This document shows, one piece after another, positions 51,755 to 60,982 of a stretch of DNA of 64,000 nucleotides. Below the pieces are notes generated by a model. It saw only the letters and a list, made by a program, of their open reading frames with translations, made no database searches and was not told the origin of the DNA. The translations under genes were made by a program, and so were the position numbers. How positions within the stretch are numbered: position 1 is the first letter of the stretch; the number at the start of each line of letters is the position of its first letter. Source of the DNA: Kibdelosporangium banguiense (GTDB lineage Bacteria; Actinomycetota; Actinomycetes; Mycobacteriales; Pseudonocardiaceae); contig NZ_JAGINW010000001.1 in assembly GCF_017876405.1 (NCBI RefSeq), positions 12,475,203 to 12,539,202 of the forward strand, in the 5' to 3' direction.

Positions 51755-52882
51755 ATGTTCTTGTCGGGCCAGGAGATCTACGAGAACTTCAGCAACGCGC
51801 GGGGCTCGGCGGACCTGGCCGGCAGCGCGGACGTCGTCTCCGAGGTCGTCAAGACCTACAACGAGCGCGGCGACCAGATCAAGAAGCTCCTGGGCAAAAT
51901 GGACGCGGTCTGGAAAGGCGGCGCCGCCGGTGCGGCACACCGGGGCGTGGGACCGTTGGCCCTCGAGCACGCATTGGCCGTCCCTGCCATAGACACCATG
52001 CGAGACCTCGTCGGCCGCCAAGCCGGGTCGTTCAACGACGCCAAGAACTCGGTGATCCCGGTTCCGCCCGCGCCGGAGAAAGTCGATCCGCTGGCGGCGT
52101 TCCTGACTCCGGGCGCACTGGTCACCTACCAGCAGCAGCTCAACAGCCACAACGCGGCGGCACAGCACAACGCGGACGTGATGCGCGTCTACGAGAACGC
52201 TTCGGTCTACAACATGAACCTGCCTGACTCGTACGGATCGATCACCGACGATCAGGCGGAGATCCGGGTCGCGCAGGCGACCACGCCTCCGGTCGGCCCT
52301 GACGATGCCCCGGACCAGCCAGGGCCGGGGACTGGCGGGCCAAGGCCGCCGACCGGCGACGGCGGACAGCCTGGCGGCGCGGGTTCCGGTTCCCGTGGAC
52401 CAGACAGCAGGGTGCCGAGTAACGGACTTCCACCGCAAGGGACCGCATCGAGTGGGACAACGCCTGGCGGGTACACGCCGCCAGCACCTGGATTCCGCCC
52501 AGATGTTCCCAGCGTTCCGGTCGGCGGGGGTAGTGGTCCAGAGATCGAGTTCGCCGGTACCACGATCGGCCAGGTCGGTCTCCCTGGTGACGGCACCGGT
52601 TCGGGCGGACGCGCGGGCATCCCTGGTGCTGCCGGTGGTGTGGGCAGCCGGACGGGCGCGGGCCCGTTGAATGGCCTCGAGGTCACGCAGACAGCGACTA
52701 CGCGGAGCAACCCAACGGGGCATGGTGGCCTAGGTGGCGCGCCGATGGGAATGGGTGCCGGTGGTCGCGGGCGGGGCGGCGAGGACGAGGAACGCCAGCG
52801 AGCGTCGTTCCTCGAGGAACCGGACCCGGAAGCCATCTTCGGCACCGACGAACGAACCCCGCCGCCCGTGATCGGCGGCTGA
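51755..52882 (+). CDS. PPE-like/WXG-fold protein with Pro/Gly-rich tail
   Basis: 375 residues from ATG 51755. Residues 1-155 form a helical domain with AVWKGGAAGAAHRG, a WxG-type turn as in WXG100/PPE cargo. Residues 175-375 are low-complexity Pro/Gly/Ser-rich with repeats like PGGAGSGSRGP and GMGAGGRGRGG. It ends with PPPVIGG. This architecture (helical hairpin, long flexible tail) suits a type VII-secreted surface protein. It precedes the EspG-like chaperone gene by five bases. Confidence 0.82.
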   Translation: MFLSGQEIYENFSNARGSADLAGSADVVSEVVKTYNERGDQIKKLLGKMDAVWKGGAAGAAHRGVGPLALEHALAVPAIDTMRDLVGRQAGSFNDAKNSVIPVPPAPEKVDPLAAFLTPGALVTYQQQLNSHNAAAQHNADVMRVYENASVYNMNLPDSYGSITDDQAEIRVAQATTPPVGPDDAPDQPGPGTGGPRPPTGDGGQPGGAGSGSRGPDSRVPSNGLPPQGTASSGTTPGGYTPPAPGFRPDVPSVPVGGGSGPEIEFAGTTIGQVGLPGDGTGSGGRAGIPGAAGGVGSRTGAGPLNGLEVTQTATTRSNPTGHGGLGGAPMGMGAGGRGRGGEDEERQRASFLEEPDPEAIFGTDERTPPPVIGG

Positions 52883-52887
52883 CAGCA

Positions 52888-53643
52888 TTGTTGTGGCCAC
52901 GGCCGAAACGGGTGTCGCTGGACACGCTGGCACGGCTGGTCCGGATCGAGAACATCGGCGCCCTGCCAGAGGTACTGCTGCCCGCAGCCGGATGGCAGCC
53001 GCAGAGCGAAGACGGTGCCCTGGACGCAAAAGCACGCGACGAGTGCGTTCAGTTGGGCTGGCTGGACCACCGCGGCCGACTCGATGACGAGGTCGTCTCG
53101 GCATTGAGGGTGCTCTGTCGGGCGAGTGCCGAAATCCGCGGATGGATCACCGTCTGCGAGACAACGATCGGAGTGCTGGCCGCAGCCGCCAGACGGCAAG
53201 CGCTACTCGCTGTCCGGCGAGAGGCATGGGTGTCGGTGTGCTCGATCCGATCGGCGAAACTCGCGGCCATGGCAGTCGCGCAGACCCCGGATGTCCCCGC
53301 AGGGCAAGGAAAACCGATACGCGTACGCCGCTCGGACGCACTGGCCTTCGACAGTGGCCTGTCACGCGGATTGACCGTCCGACCGGTCCCCCTGGAGGTC
53401 CGGCAGCTGACCCGGATTGCCGAGCTGCCCCGAACCGGTGCGGGCGAATTCCACGTCGCGACAAGAGATTCGATGGGTCGCCGAATATCCAATGTGGACC
53501 CTGTCGGGTACGTGGACACCGCGGTGGGCCGGTACGTCACCCTGACCAGCACCGTCGACGACGACACCGAATTGCTACTCGCACCAACCAGCCAGCACGA
53601 TCTGACGGCCCGGCTACAGCACGCGCTCACCAACGGTAGGTAG
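52888..53643 (+). CDS. ESX secretion-associated EspG-family chaperone
   Basis: 251 residues, starting at TTG 52888 or, less extended, GTG 52912. The sequence fits the EspG family: a mixed alpha/beta protein with LDTLARLVRIENIGALPEVL at the N-terminus and an acidic beta-rich C-terminus (GRYVTLTSTVDDDTELLLAPTSQHDLTARLQ). EspG proteins bind PE/PPE-type cargo for delivery to a type VII secretion machine. Its neighbour is the PPE-like protein, the likely client. No core ESX machinery genes are in the window. Confidence 0.82.
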   Translation: MLWPRPKRVSLDTLARLVRIENIGALPEVLLPAAGWQPQSEDGALDAKARDECVQLGWLDHRGRLDDEVVSALRVLCRASAEIRGWITVCETTIGVLAAAARRQALLAVRREAWVSVCSIRSAKLAAMAVAQTPDVPAGQGKPIRVRRSDALAFDSGLSRGLTVRPVPLEVRQLTRIAELPRTGAGEFHVATRDSMGRRISNVDPVGYVDTAVGRYVTLTSTVDDDTELLLAPTSQHDLTARLQHALTNGR

Positions 53644-53727
53644 CACTACTCAACTTCGCATCCGAGGGGTCCCGGAGCGCATCTGCTGCGTCATAGTGTC
53701 ACCGATCGGTTACAGGGGAGGAAGCGG

Positions 53728-54039
53728 ATGAGCGGCTACGCCGTGGTGATCGAGGCGTTACGAGGTTCGTCCAGGGCAGCTGCCGACCTGGGCAAACAGC
53801 TCGGTGCGGTCGATCTCGGGGCGCCGGTCGCCGGCTTGGACGCGGCGCTGCCGGGATCGTCGTCAGGTCCTGCCCTCGTGGCCTTGGGTGAATTGTGGCG
53901 TGGTGTTGTCCAGTCGCTGAGCCGTGACGCGGCTCGGTATGCCGCCGACTTGGCGGCGTCCGCCGATCTGTACAGCACGAACGAGGCAGCGGCCAAGGCA
54001 GACCTGCGCGTGGCCGGAGAGGGAATGAGGCCTGTCTGA
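53728..54039 (+). CDS. small type VII secretion-type helical protein
   Basis: 103 residues from ATG 53728 with GGGGAGGAAG upstream. It is helical, with a WRGV near residue 58 and ends just at the start of the hydrolase gene (TGATG overlap). The length and Ala-rich helical hairpin resemble ESX target proteins of the EspC/DUF2580 class; assignment is tentative. It may be the co-secreted partner of the hydrolase. Confidence 0.72.
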   Translation: MSGYAVVIEALRGSSRAAADLGKQLGAVDLGAPVAGLDAALPGSSSGPALVALGELWRGVVQSLSRDAARYAADLAASADLYSTNEAAAKADLRVAGEGMRPV

Positions 54040-55700
54040 TGGCGAGCTTCGGTCAGGTGCGCACGTGGAATCCGGACCCGCTGCACGCGAGCGTGGGCGA
54101 GTTGAACCAACGTTGCGATCAACTGTTGGGCCTCGCTGACGAACTGGCTGCCGCGTGCCAGCCGACAGGCTGGGTGGGCGACGCCGCGTACGCCGCTGCA
54201 CGGGAATCCAGGAAACGAACCGACATGGTGGAGGAGCGCGTCGCCGGTGTCGCCGCGGTCCGCCGTGCGCTTGGGGAGGCGGCCGACGCCGTCAGTGCCC
54301 TACGGCACGCGGTGGCGGAGGCTGACAGCTTCGCACAGGCCAAGGGATTCGTGATCGGTGACGATGGTTCGGTGAACGACGCAGGCCCACCACGGGAGAT
54401 TCCGGTGGAACAGGCCCGGGAACGCGACCGGGTGAGGACCGAACTGACCGACCGCGTCGACCAGATCCTCCGGCGGGCACAGGACATCGACGAGGATCTG
54501 ACCACCGTGGTCAATCGGGCCAGGGCCGGCCAGACACTGGACGGAGATCCGGACGGTCTCACCAGCGCGGCACAGGCAGGCGCGTCCCGTGGAGGGCTGT
54601 CGGTCCTCGAACCGCCGAAGAGCGGCAGCGTGTACGACAACGCAGGCTGGTGGGACTCGTTGTCAGCCACCGAGCAGCAGCAGATCATCAAGCAGCACCC
54701 CGAATGGATCGGCAACCGCGACGGCGTGCCCGCCGCGGCCCGGGACCAGGCCAATCGGGCTCGCATCCCCGGCGAGCGAGCCGCACTTCAGCGGCAGATC
54801 GACGAGCTGAACGCCCGTTTGCGCGCGATCCCATCCAACCAGCGCGACCCCCGCCTCATGATGTTCGAGCAGCAGAAGCTCCGCGTGGAGATCGAGAAGG
54901 CCAAAGCCAAACTCGCCTCCATCGAAGCCATGGAGCACATCCTGAACAAACCCGGCGGCAGGCAGCTACTGGTGATGGACATGTCCGGCGACCGGGCGAA
55001 GGCCGCGATCGCCTCGGGAAACGTGGATGCCGCCGACCACGTCGCCGTCTTCACACCGGGGATGAACTCCACTGTGAACGGCGCTTTGGACGGTTACGAC
55101 AACGACATGGAAAACCTGCGTGTCCGAGCCCAGCGTGAGCTTGAGCGGTTTGGTGATGGCGGCACCGTCGCAGCCATCACATGGTTGGGATATGAGCCTC
55201 CGAGCACGAGCGAAAATCCTTGGGATGCCGCCGGTCAGGGTTTGGCGCGCGACGGCGCGAATCGATTGGCACCGTTCCTGAACGGCATCGACGCGTCTCG
55301 CGACAACGATCCTCATATGACGGCCCTCGGCCATTCATACGGCTCGTTGACCACTGGACTCGCATTGCAGCAGAACACCGGAGTCGATGACGCGGTCGTC
55401 TTCGGCTCACCCGGATTGGGCACCAGCGATCCAGGGAAGATACTGGTGGGTCAGGGCCAGCTTTATAATCTCGAAGCGGATGGTGACATTGTGGCCGACC
55501 TCGGCGATGACATGATCCATGGCATCGACCCCAGTAACCTGCCCATTCCGCAGCTCTCCACCCATGACGCCGTGACGCCCGACGGCCGCCCGATGCACGC
55601 ATCCAGCGGACACAGCGAGTACACACGCGACGATACGACAAGCCAATACAACATGAGCGTCATCGTGGCCGGCATGCCCAACCGAGTCGTCCCGAACTGA
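54039..55700 (+). CDS. DUF1023 alpha/beta-hydrolase with WXG-like N-terminus, possible T7SS effector
   Basis: 553 residues. N-terminal 110 residues are a WXG-type helical hairpin (PTGWVGDAAYAAARESRKRTDMVEER). A helical middle follows with LSATEQQQIIKQHPEWIGNRDGVPAAARDQANR (about 207-240), the standard lead of DUF1023 hydrolases. The catalytic domain has the nucleophile elbow ALGHSYGSLTTG (Ser about 431) and a late HSEYT histidine. There is no signal peptide, consistent with type VII export. It lies between a small helical protein and a lipoprotein gene that overlaps it by one base; the lipoprotein may be an immunity factor, by analogy with other actinobacterial effector operons (inference). 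Confidence 0.87.
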   Translation: MASFGQVRTWNPDPLHASVGELNQRCDQLLGLADELAAACQPTGWVGDAAYAAARESRKRTDMVEERVAGVAAVRRALGEAADAVSALRHAVAEADSFAQAKGFVIGDDGSVNDAGPPREIPVEQARERDRVRTELTDRVDQILRRAQDIDEDLTTVVNRARAGQTLDGDPDGLTSAAQAGASRGGLSVLEPPKSGSVYDNAGWWDSLSATEQQQIIKQHPEWIGNRDGVPAAARDQANRARIPGERAALQRQIDELNARLRAIPSNQRDPRLMMFEQQKLRVEIEKAKAKLASIEAMEHILNKPGGRQLLVMDMSGDRAKAAIASGNVDAADHVAVFTPGMNSTVNGALDGYDNDMENLRVRAQRELERFGDGGTVAAITWLGYEPPSTSENPWDAAGQGLARDGANRLAPFLNGIDASRDNDPHMTALGHSYGSLTTGLALQQNTGVDDAVVFGSPGLGTSDPGKILVGQGQLYNLEADGDIVADLGDDMIHGIDPSNLPIPQLSTHDAVTPDGRPMHASSGHSEYTRDDTTSQYNMSVIVAGMPNRVVPN

Positions 55701-56296
55701 TGAGAGGTAGAAGCATTGTGCGACCGCTGGCGCCCTTGTTCATGGTGCTGACTGTTCTCGTGATCGGTTGCGGCCCGACCGGCAAACAGGGTAAGGAGGA
55801 AGAGAAGAAAGCTATGGAGAACAGTCAGTTCGCCGAGCTGATGACTCGCCCGGACATCGATTCGGCGGTAAAGCGATACGAGGAGTTGCGGGCCAAGATC
55901 AGAAGCAGGTTGGTCGACGCGAAGTTCCTTGCCTCTTGGCAGGAGCGGCCCGACAGCTCTGGCGGTGGCGGCTGCAGTCGCGACTTTCCCGAAGTGACAA
56001 GTGATGACGCCCGCTTTTTGGCACTGCCTACCTGGAGGTCAGACGGGAATCTGCCGGATGGGAAGTGGGACGCGGCTGTCGCTGCCGTCACCGAGATCGC
56101 ACGTCAATACGGATTCGGCGACCCCAAAACAGTCGTGAACCGGCCAAGCGACCATGAGGTGTCCACCCGGGACGGATACGGCGCAGAGCTGCTGTTCGGC
56201 ACAGCCAAGAACACGATCCTCACCCTGACCACCGGATGCCATCTCACAGCCGCCGCCCACCAACGCGGCACACCGACAGCGAAACCCACCTATTGA
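55700..56296 (+). CDS. LppA-like lipoprotein, possible immunity protein
   Basis: 198 residues; ATG 55700 overlaps the hydrolase stop. Signal peptide with lipobox VIGC (Cys about 24). The mature part is helical (AELMTRPDIDSAVKRYEELRAKI) then has CSRDFPEV..DDARFLALPTW and C-terminal TILTLTTGCHLTAA, as in LppA-type lipoproteins of mycobacteria. Coupling to the DUF1023 hydrolase suggests it works with or protects against it. Confidence 0.8.
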   Translation: MRGRSIVRPLAPLFMVLTVLVIGCGPTGKQGKEEEKKAMENSQFAELMTRPDIDSAVKRYEELRAKIRSRLVDAKFLASWQERPDSSGGGGCSRDFPEVTSDDARFLALPTWRSDGNLPDGKWDAAVAAVTEIARQYGFGDPKTVVNRPSDHEVSTRDGYGAELLFGTAKNTILTLTTGCHLTAAAHQRGTPTAKPTY

Positions 56297-56302
56297 TCTC
56301 CT

Positions 56303-57374
56303 TTACAGGACTCCTCCGGTGGCAGCAGTCATCTTCGCCGAGCGGGCAAGTGCCTTGCGGAGCTGGTCTTTGAACGCCCGGTGCCGCGGATAGGCATAGA
56401 ACACGGATTCCAGCTGCGCCGCTCCATCACCGCCACTCCATGCCAACGCCTCCGCGTGGCAAACGGCCAAAGTGGCGGCCTCGCCGTAGCGGCTCTGTTG
56501 CCTGGTGGTCACGATCTGGCCGATCACGTGCTCAACCGCAGCTCCGGCGATGGCCAACCACTGGCTGCGTGGCGGCTGATCGGCCAGGCCACACAGCAAC
56601 AAGTCAGGCAGCCGGGCCGGGGGCATCGGCGGAATCTGACCCCACCTGCAGTCCATGGCGCCAAACAGCTTTGCGAGCACCGAGCCGGTCCAGTCCGGCT
56701 GGGAGATCGCCGCCGACCCGGCAGCGAGCAGATACGGCAGCAGCACAGGCAGGACCTCATAGCTGTCCGCACCGCCCAGCAGGGGTACCGCCTGATCGAC
56801 CTCTCCAGCCAGCAACAACAGCTCCACCCGCAGCCCACCGTCCACATTGGCCTCAGGCCGTGCCGATTCGGCGGCCATGACCGCAACGGGATCTGGCGCC
56901 GCCTCGTACAGCGCTCGCAGCCGCAGGCTGGTGGGCTCGGCGCGCCACGCTTCTCGCCGGGCGTCCAGGAGTCCGGTGAGGCTGGCCAACTGGTCGGCGA
57001 TCCGCGCCCTGCCGTGGCCCGCAGCGGTAACCATCGACAAGCTCTCCCGGACGGCCGCCGCCGCGTCGGCGTCGCGGCCCTCACCGGCGAGCGCGTCGAT
57101 CCAGGCCAGGCAATGCTCGGCCTGGCGTTCACCCGGTTCGCGAGCCAGCACTGCCAGGCCGTCCACCCCCGGCAGAGCGCTGCACGGCTTCGGCCAGCAG
57201 GCCTCGCATCAGCGGGTCGCCCTCGACCCAGCGCAGTTCCACGATCCACTGCGGCCAGAACTCTTCCAGCCCAGGGACGTCCTCGGCGAGTGCCTGCCGG
57301 ATCTCGTCGATGCTCACCGGGCGGGACTGGTACGGCAGGTCGTCGGTCCTGGCGTCACGCAGGTCCGCTGGCAT
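56303..57374 (-). pseudogene. helical protein split by a frameshift at a G5 run
   Basis: Two minus-strand frames overlap by 38 bp: 81 residues from ATG 57374 (MPADLRDARTDD..) and 287 residues from GTG 57166 running to 56303. Removing one G from the five-G run (57166-57170, C5 on the plus strand) joins them into one protein of about 356 residues. The joined protein is a helical-repeat Leu/Ala-rich solenoid without known family. It could be a sequencing error, a real mutation or a slippery programmed frameshift. If the two are separate genes, the second starts at an unusual in-frame GTG inside the first. No homologous family was recognised. Confidence 0.6.
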
Positions 57375-57410
57375 GTCGCATCATCGCCGACTTACCCACT
57401 CAGGCCCCTC

Positions 57411-57812
57411 CTACGGCAGCCGGACGCGGTCGAGTTCCTCGCGCAACGCCCGTTTCGGCTTGTGTGCCGCGCGAAGGGCACGCATGTGCTGTTCGAAGTC
57501 CGCCAGCCTGTCACAGCGTGCGAACAGCGGTTTCGCTTCGGCGAGCAGTTTCGCTGCTTCCTGATAGGAGCTGCGGATCTTGTGCTTGATCTGCTGATCA
57601 GCCGCACGCAACAGCACAGGGATGGCGTCGTCCGGATGCGTGACCGCGCGTTCCCTCGCCAGGTGAAGCCACAGGCCAGGACGGCATCCGCCCTCGACCG
57701 CTGCCTGCCAGGCCTGGTCCGGCTTCTCTTCCCAAAGCAGAACCTCGACCAGTGTCGAACTGTCCCCAGGCTGGTCGCGCAACTCGGCAAGCCGTTCCAT
57801 CAAGTGGGTGGC
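57411..57812 (-). pseudogene. C-terminal remnant of a SWIM zinc-finger-type protein
   Basis: The last about 133 residues resemble the C-terminus of actinobacterial SWIM zinc-finger proteins (LWLHLARERAVTHPDDAIPVLLRAADQQI...YQEAAKLLAEAKPLFARCD..F..HMRALRAAHKPKRALREEL). The SWIM motif (CxCx..CxH) and the rest of the normal several-hundred-residue protein are absent, because upstream codons read antisense to another gene. It abuts a plus-strand gene remnant at about 57.8 kb, suggesting a rearrangement joined two broken genes. Confidence 0.65.
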
Positions 57813-58809
57813 CGCGAACCAGCCTGTGCTGTGGCAGCGGTGGCTGACGCATGCGGTGATCGACGAGTTCAACCGGATCGAGGAGATCAAGGGCCAGCGC
57901 ATCGCCAATGTCCTGACCGCTGCCAAACCGCGCCGTGAGGTCGTCGCCAAGGCGCTGGCAGGCTGTGAGCCGGGTACTTGGATCGCCGTGGACGCGCTGT
58001 TCACGCGGATGCGGCGAGCCCGTCTGAACCCAGCTATCGCTCGCAACGAAAGGGCACCATGGAAGCTGTACCTCGTCGACGCGGAGTACGGCAGCCTGGG
58101 CTACCTCGGTTTCCATGAATGGGAGATCCTCGAAGGCCGCTACACCCTGGCCGTGCTGTTCGAGTATGCGGCCACGCTTGGGCTGGTCGACGTTTGCTAC
58201 GTGCGCCCAGCGGGCGAACGCGACGATTTCCGGGACAACTGGGGCAGCGACGAACTGGACTCGCTCAGTCGCTACGACGGTCTCCAGTCGATCAGGCTAA
58301 ACGCGCTGGGTTCGTACGCACTCGGCCTGACCGGCACCTACGAACCGGCCACTGTGGACAGTCAGCCGCTCAAGGTTCTGCCGAACCTTGACATCGTTGC
58401 GACCGAACACCTCACAGCGGCCGACCGGCTGCAACTGTCCGCCTGGGCCGAACACACCTCGGACCACGTGTGGACGGTCTCCGCAAGCAAGCTTCACACC
58501 GGACTCGACGCTGGGCGGGATCTGACGGAGTTCGTCACGTTCCTGACCGAACGGTCCGCGCACGAGCTTCCCAACACGTTGACCACCCTTGTCGAAGACG
58601 TCACCCGGCGTGCCGGACAACTGCGCGATCTCGGTCGAGCTCGCGTGATCGAGTGCGCCGACCCCGCAGTCGCCGCTCTCATCGCCCGCGACCGCGGCCT
58701 TCGTTCGCTGTGCAGCCTTGTCGGTGACCGCCATCTTGCCGTGTCCGAGGAACACGAGCTGAAGTTCCGCAAGGCGCTGGTCAAACTTGGCTACGTTCTG
58801 GGCTCGTGA
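57808..58809 (+). CDS. N-terminally truncated helicase-associated (XPB-like) domain protein
   Basis: 333 residues from GTG 57808. The visible part has coding character throughout and ends RVIECADPAVAALIARDRGLRSLCSL ... LVKLGYVLGS, as in the C-terminal half of helicase-associated (PF13625-type) proteins. The N-terminal domains expected in that family (about 300 more residues) are missing, and coding begins exactly at the SWIM remnant on the other strand. It may be a broken gene or a short derivative. No ATP-binding motifs are present in any case. Confidence 0.6.
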   Translation: MAANQPVLWQRWLTHAVIDEFNRIEEIKGQRIANVLTAAKPRREVVAKALAGCEPGTWIAVDALFTRMRRARLNPAIARNERAPWKLYLVDAEYGSLGYLGFHEWEILEGRYTLAVLFEYAATLGLVDVCYVRPAGERDDFRDNWGSDELDSLSRYDGLQSIRLNALGSYALGLTGTYEPATVDSQPLKVLPNLDIVATEHLTAADRLQLSAWAEHTSDHVWTVSASKLHTGLDAGRDLTEFVTFLTERSAHELPNTLTTLVEDVTRRAGQLRDLGRARVIECADPAVAALIARDRGLRSLCSLVGDRHLAVSEEHELKFRKALVKLGYVLGS

Positions 58810-58840
58810 TCGCCGCCCGGTTCGAACGGCGATCACGAGC
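58802..58840. terminator. 14-bp hairpin overlapping the stop codon
   Basis: GCTCGTGATCGCCG (58802-58815) pairs with CGGCGATCACGAGC (58827-58840) around an eleven-base loop. The left arm includes the TGA of the plus-strand gene. It precedes the convergent M6 protease stop by eight bases. Confidence 0.8.
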
Positions 58841-58848
58841 CGGATTCA

Positions 58849-60912
58849 TCAGTGCAGCGGTGGGATTGTGTTCAGGACGGTGAGCTGGCAGGTTGCCGTG
58901 CTTGTGGCGGCTGGGTTGCTTTCGGACTTGGCGGTGAGGCGGACTGTGGCCGCGGGCTGACCGCCCTGGGCGCGGACCGCGTTGACCGGTACCGAAATTG
59001 TCTGACCGTTCTTGGCTGTCACGATTTCCGAGGGAAGTTGCACGGTCCAGCCGTTGCCGGTCACCGAAGCCGAAAGCCGGTAGACGTCTGAGTCTACATA
59101 GGACTTAACGTCTTCGGGGTGACCGTTGGTGAACGGTTTCGCCTGGCCGGTGTTGCGCAACGGGAACTGGCAGGTGGCGATCTCGGCGGGAACACGGCCG
59201 ACGGGGGTGCCACGGGTCAGGGCCACACTGCGGGTGTGCGGACCGGCGCCGTCGAGTGACCGCACCGCGAGCTTGTAGCTGAGCACGCCCTTGGCGTCGC
59301 GCACTACGTCGATCACGTAGAAGTGCAGACGGTTCGCCTCGTCGGTGAACTCGTACTTCGTGCCCGAGTTTGTTCCGGCGTGGAACAGCGCGTCGGCCAG
59401 CTGACGGTAGTCGCCGATGGTCATGTACTGCTTTGTCCCGTCCGGACGGACGAAGTCCACCGTCTTGATGTCCTCCGGGTGGGAGTCCTGGACCCACACG
59501 AATGGTGTCGCGTCGGCGTTCTTGGTCTTCGACAGCATCACTCCGGAGTCCGGGGTGAAGGAGTCGTAGCCGATTCGGTCGACCACTTCCACGGTGTAGT
59601 TGTTGTAGCCTCCGCCGTCGCACAACGGGTCCGTGGATGTGTTGCACGTAGGCGACAGGTCGCGGTTCATGGCGATGTTGGCGCCCACCAGGCCTGTGCG
59701 GCCCGCCGGGCCCATGGGGATCGCGCGGGCGTTGACGTTCATGACCACGAGGCCGGATGTGGCCAACGCTTCACGGGAAAGCCTGAGCACGTTGGCTTCG
59801 TCGACAATGTTCAGCTTCAGCTTGTCGCGCAACGTGTGTTGCACACCTGCCGAGCCGCCCTGGGTCGCGGGGATGTGGAAACGCGTGTGCGGACCGCCGG
59901 GACCGTTGAATGTTCCGCGGTCGAGCATGCTCCACGGGCCTGCGCCGGCACGGCGTTGTGGGATGCCGTAAGGGTTGTTGTAGTTGTCGGCGATGCCGAA
60001 GACGTGGCTCAGTTCGTGCGAGAACGTGCCGAGGCCGGAGCTTTCGGCCTGCGTTGTGCTCTTGCCGCTGGCGTTGGGCCAGTGGTTGGCCGCGGCCTGC
60101 CAGGTTGTCCAAGGCACGTAACGGGTCTTGGCGCAGCGTGGCTTCGTCGGGTCAGGGCCGCCGAACTCCGCCGGAATCGACTCGCAGTTGGCGAACTTCA
60201 TCTCGCCGAACTCCTGCCACGTCGACGACTCGTCGTTGCCCGCGGTCTGGTAGAAGATCACGTCGTACTTGGATTCGATGTCCGAGCCCTGCTCGGTGCG
60301 CCAGGCGCCACCGAGATCCGTGCGCAGGCTGCGGTTGCACCGGTCGCCGGTCGGGCAACTGCCCGCGGCCTGGTCCCACTCGTTGAAGCCGTATTCGTGC
60401 TTCTTGCCGGGCATCCGGTAGACGCCGAACGAGTCGAGTGTCACGCCGATCCGGCCCCCGGAGACCTCCATCCAGTAGCCGTGCATCGTCAGACCGTGGT
60501 TGAGGGTCTGCGGCTTGTTCAGGAAATCGCGGTAGAACCCGGCGACCTCGGCTGGGCTGAGTTGTAAGTCCGAACGCGGGTTGGCGTAGATGTCGCTGCC
60601 GCGCGGACGGGTGATCGCGAATTGCTCATTCGGGTAGTCGCCGAGTACGAGTGCCGCTTTGATCGTGCGGACCGAGCCTTTCCGGCTCGGGTCCGACCAG
60701 TCGATGTCGGGGACCTGCTTGAGGTCGTCCCACGTCATCGCGTCCGGGTTCTCCCAGTTCTGCGGGTCGACGGGGGCGAGCACCTCCGCCACGGTCGGCC
60801 ACGGCCGGCCCGGTGCCGCGGCCGCGGGAGAGGAGAAGACCGTCAGTGACACCCCAGCGACGATCATTAACGAAAGCAAACGACGGCGCGCGCCTCTGCC
60901 AGATGGGGACAT
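58849..60912 (-). CDS. secreted M6-family zinc metalloprotease
   Basis: 687 residues from ATG 60912, chosen because AAGGA lies six bases upstream. Signal peptide RRRLLSLMIVAGVSLTVFSSPAAAA. The catalytic zinc motif is FSHELSHVFGIAD (about residue 316), followed by WSMLDRGTFNGPGGPH, the Met-turn region of M6 (InhA-like) proteases. The C-terminal 130 residues are an Ig/NEW3-like beta domain. It probably acts on extracellular proteins. It is the right-hand end gene of the accessory block, next to the conserved membrane protein. Confidence 0.93.
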   Translation of the reverse strand: MSPSGRGARRRLLSLMIVAGVSLTVFSSPAAAAPGRPWPTVAEVLAPVDPQNWENPDAMTWDDLKQVPDIDWSDPSRKGSVRTIKAALVLGDYPNEQFAITRPRGSDIYANPRSDLQLSPAEVAGFYRDFLNKPQTLNHGLTMHGYWMEVSGGRIGVTLDSFGVYRMPGKKHEYGFNEWDQAAGSCPTGDRCNRSLRTDLGGAWRTEQGSDIESKYDVIFYQTAGNDESSTWQEFGEMKFANCESIPAEFGGPDPTKPRCAKTRYVPWTTWQAAANHWPNASGKSTTQAESSGLGTFSHELSHVFGIADNYNNPYGIPQRRAGAGPWSMLDRGTFNGPGGPHTRFHIPATQGGSAGVQHTLRDKLKLNIVDEANVLRLSREALATSGLVVMNVNARAIPMGPAGRTGLVGANIAMNRDLSPTCNTSTDPLCDGGGYNNYTVEVVDRIGYDSFTPDSGVMLSKTKNADATPFVWVQDSHPEDIKTVDFVRPDGTKQYMTIGDYRQLADALFHAGTNSGTKYEFTDEANRLHFYVIDVVRDAKGVLSYKLAVRSLDGAGPHTRSVALTRGTPVGRVPAEIATCQFPLRNTGQAKPFTNGHPEDVKSYVDSDVYRLSASVTGNGWTVQLPSEIVTAKNGQTISVPVNAVRAQGGQPAATVRLTAKSESNPAATSTATCQLTVLNTIPPLH

Positions 60913-60982
60913 GGACATTCCTTCCGGAAGCCAGCGAGGAGAAAGCCTGTCCCGCGAGCGTATGAGCGCTTCGCTGTATCGA

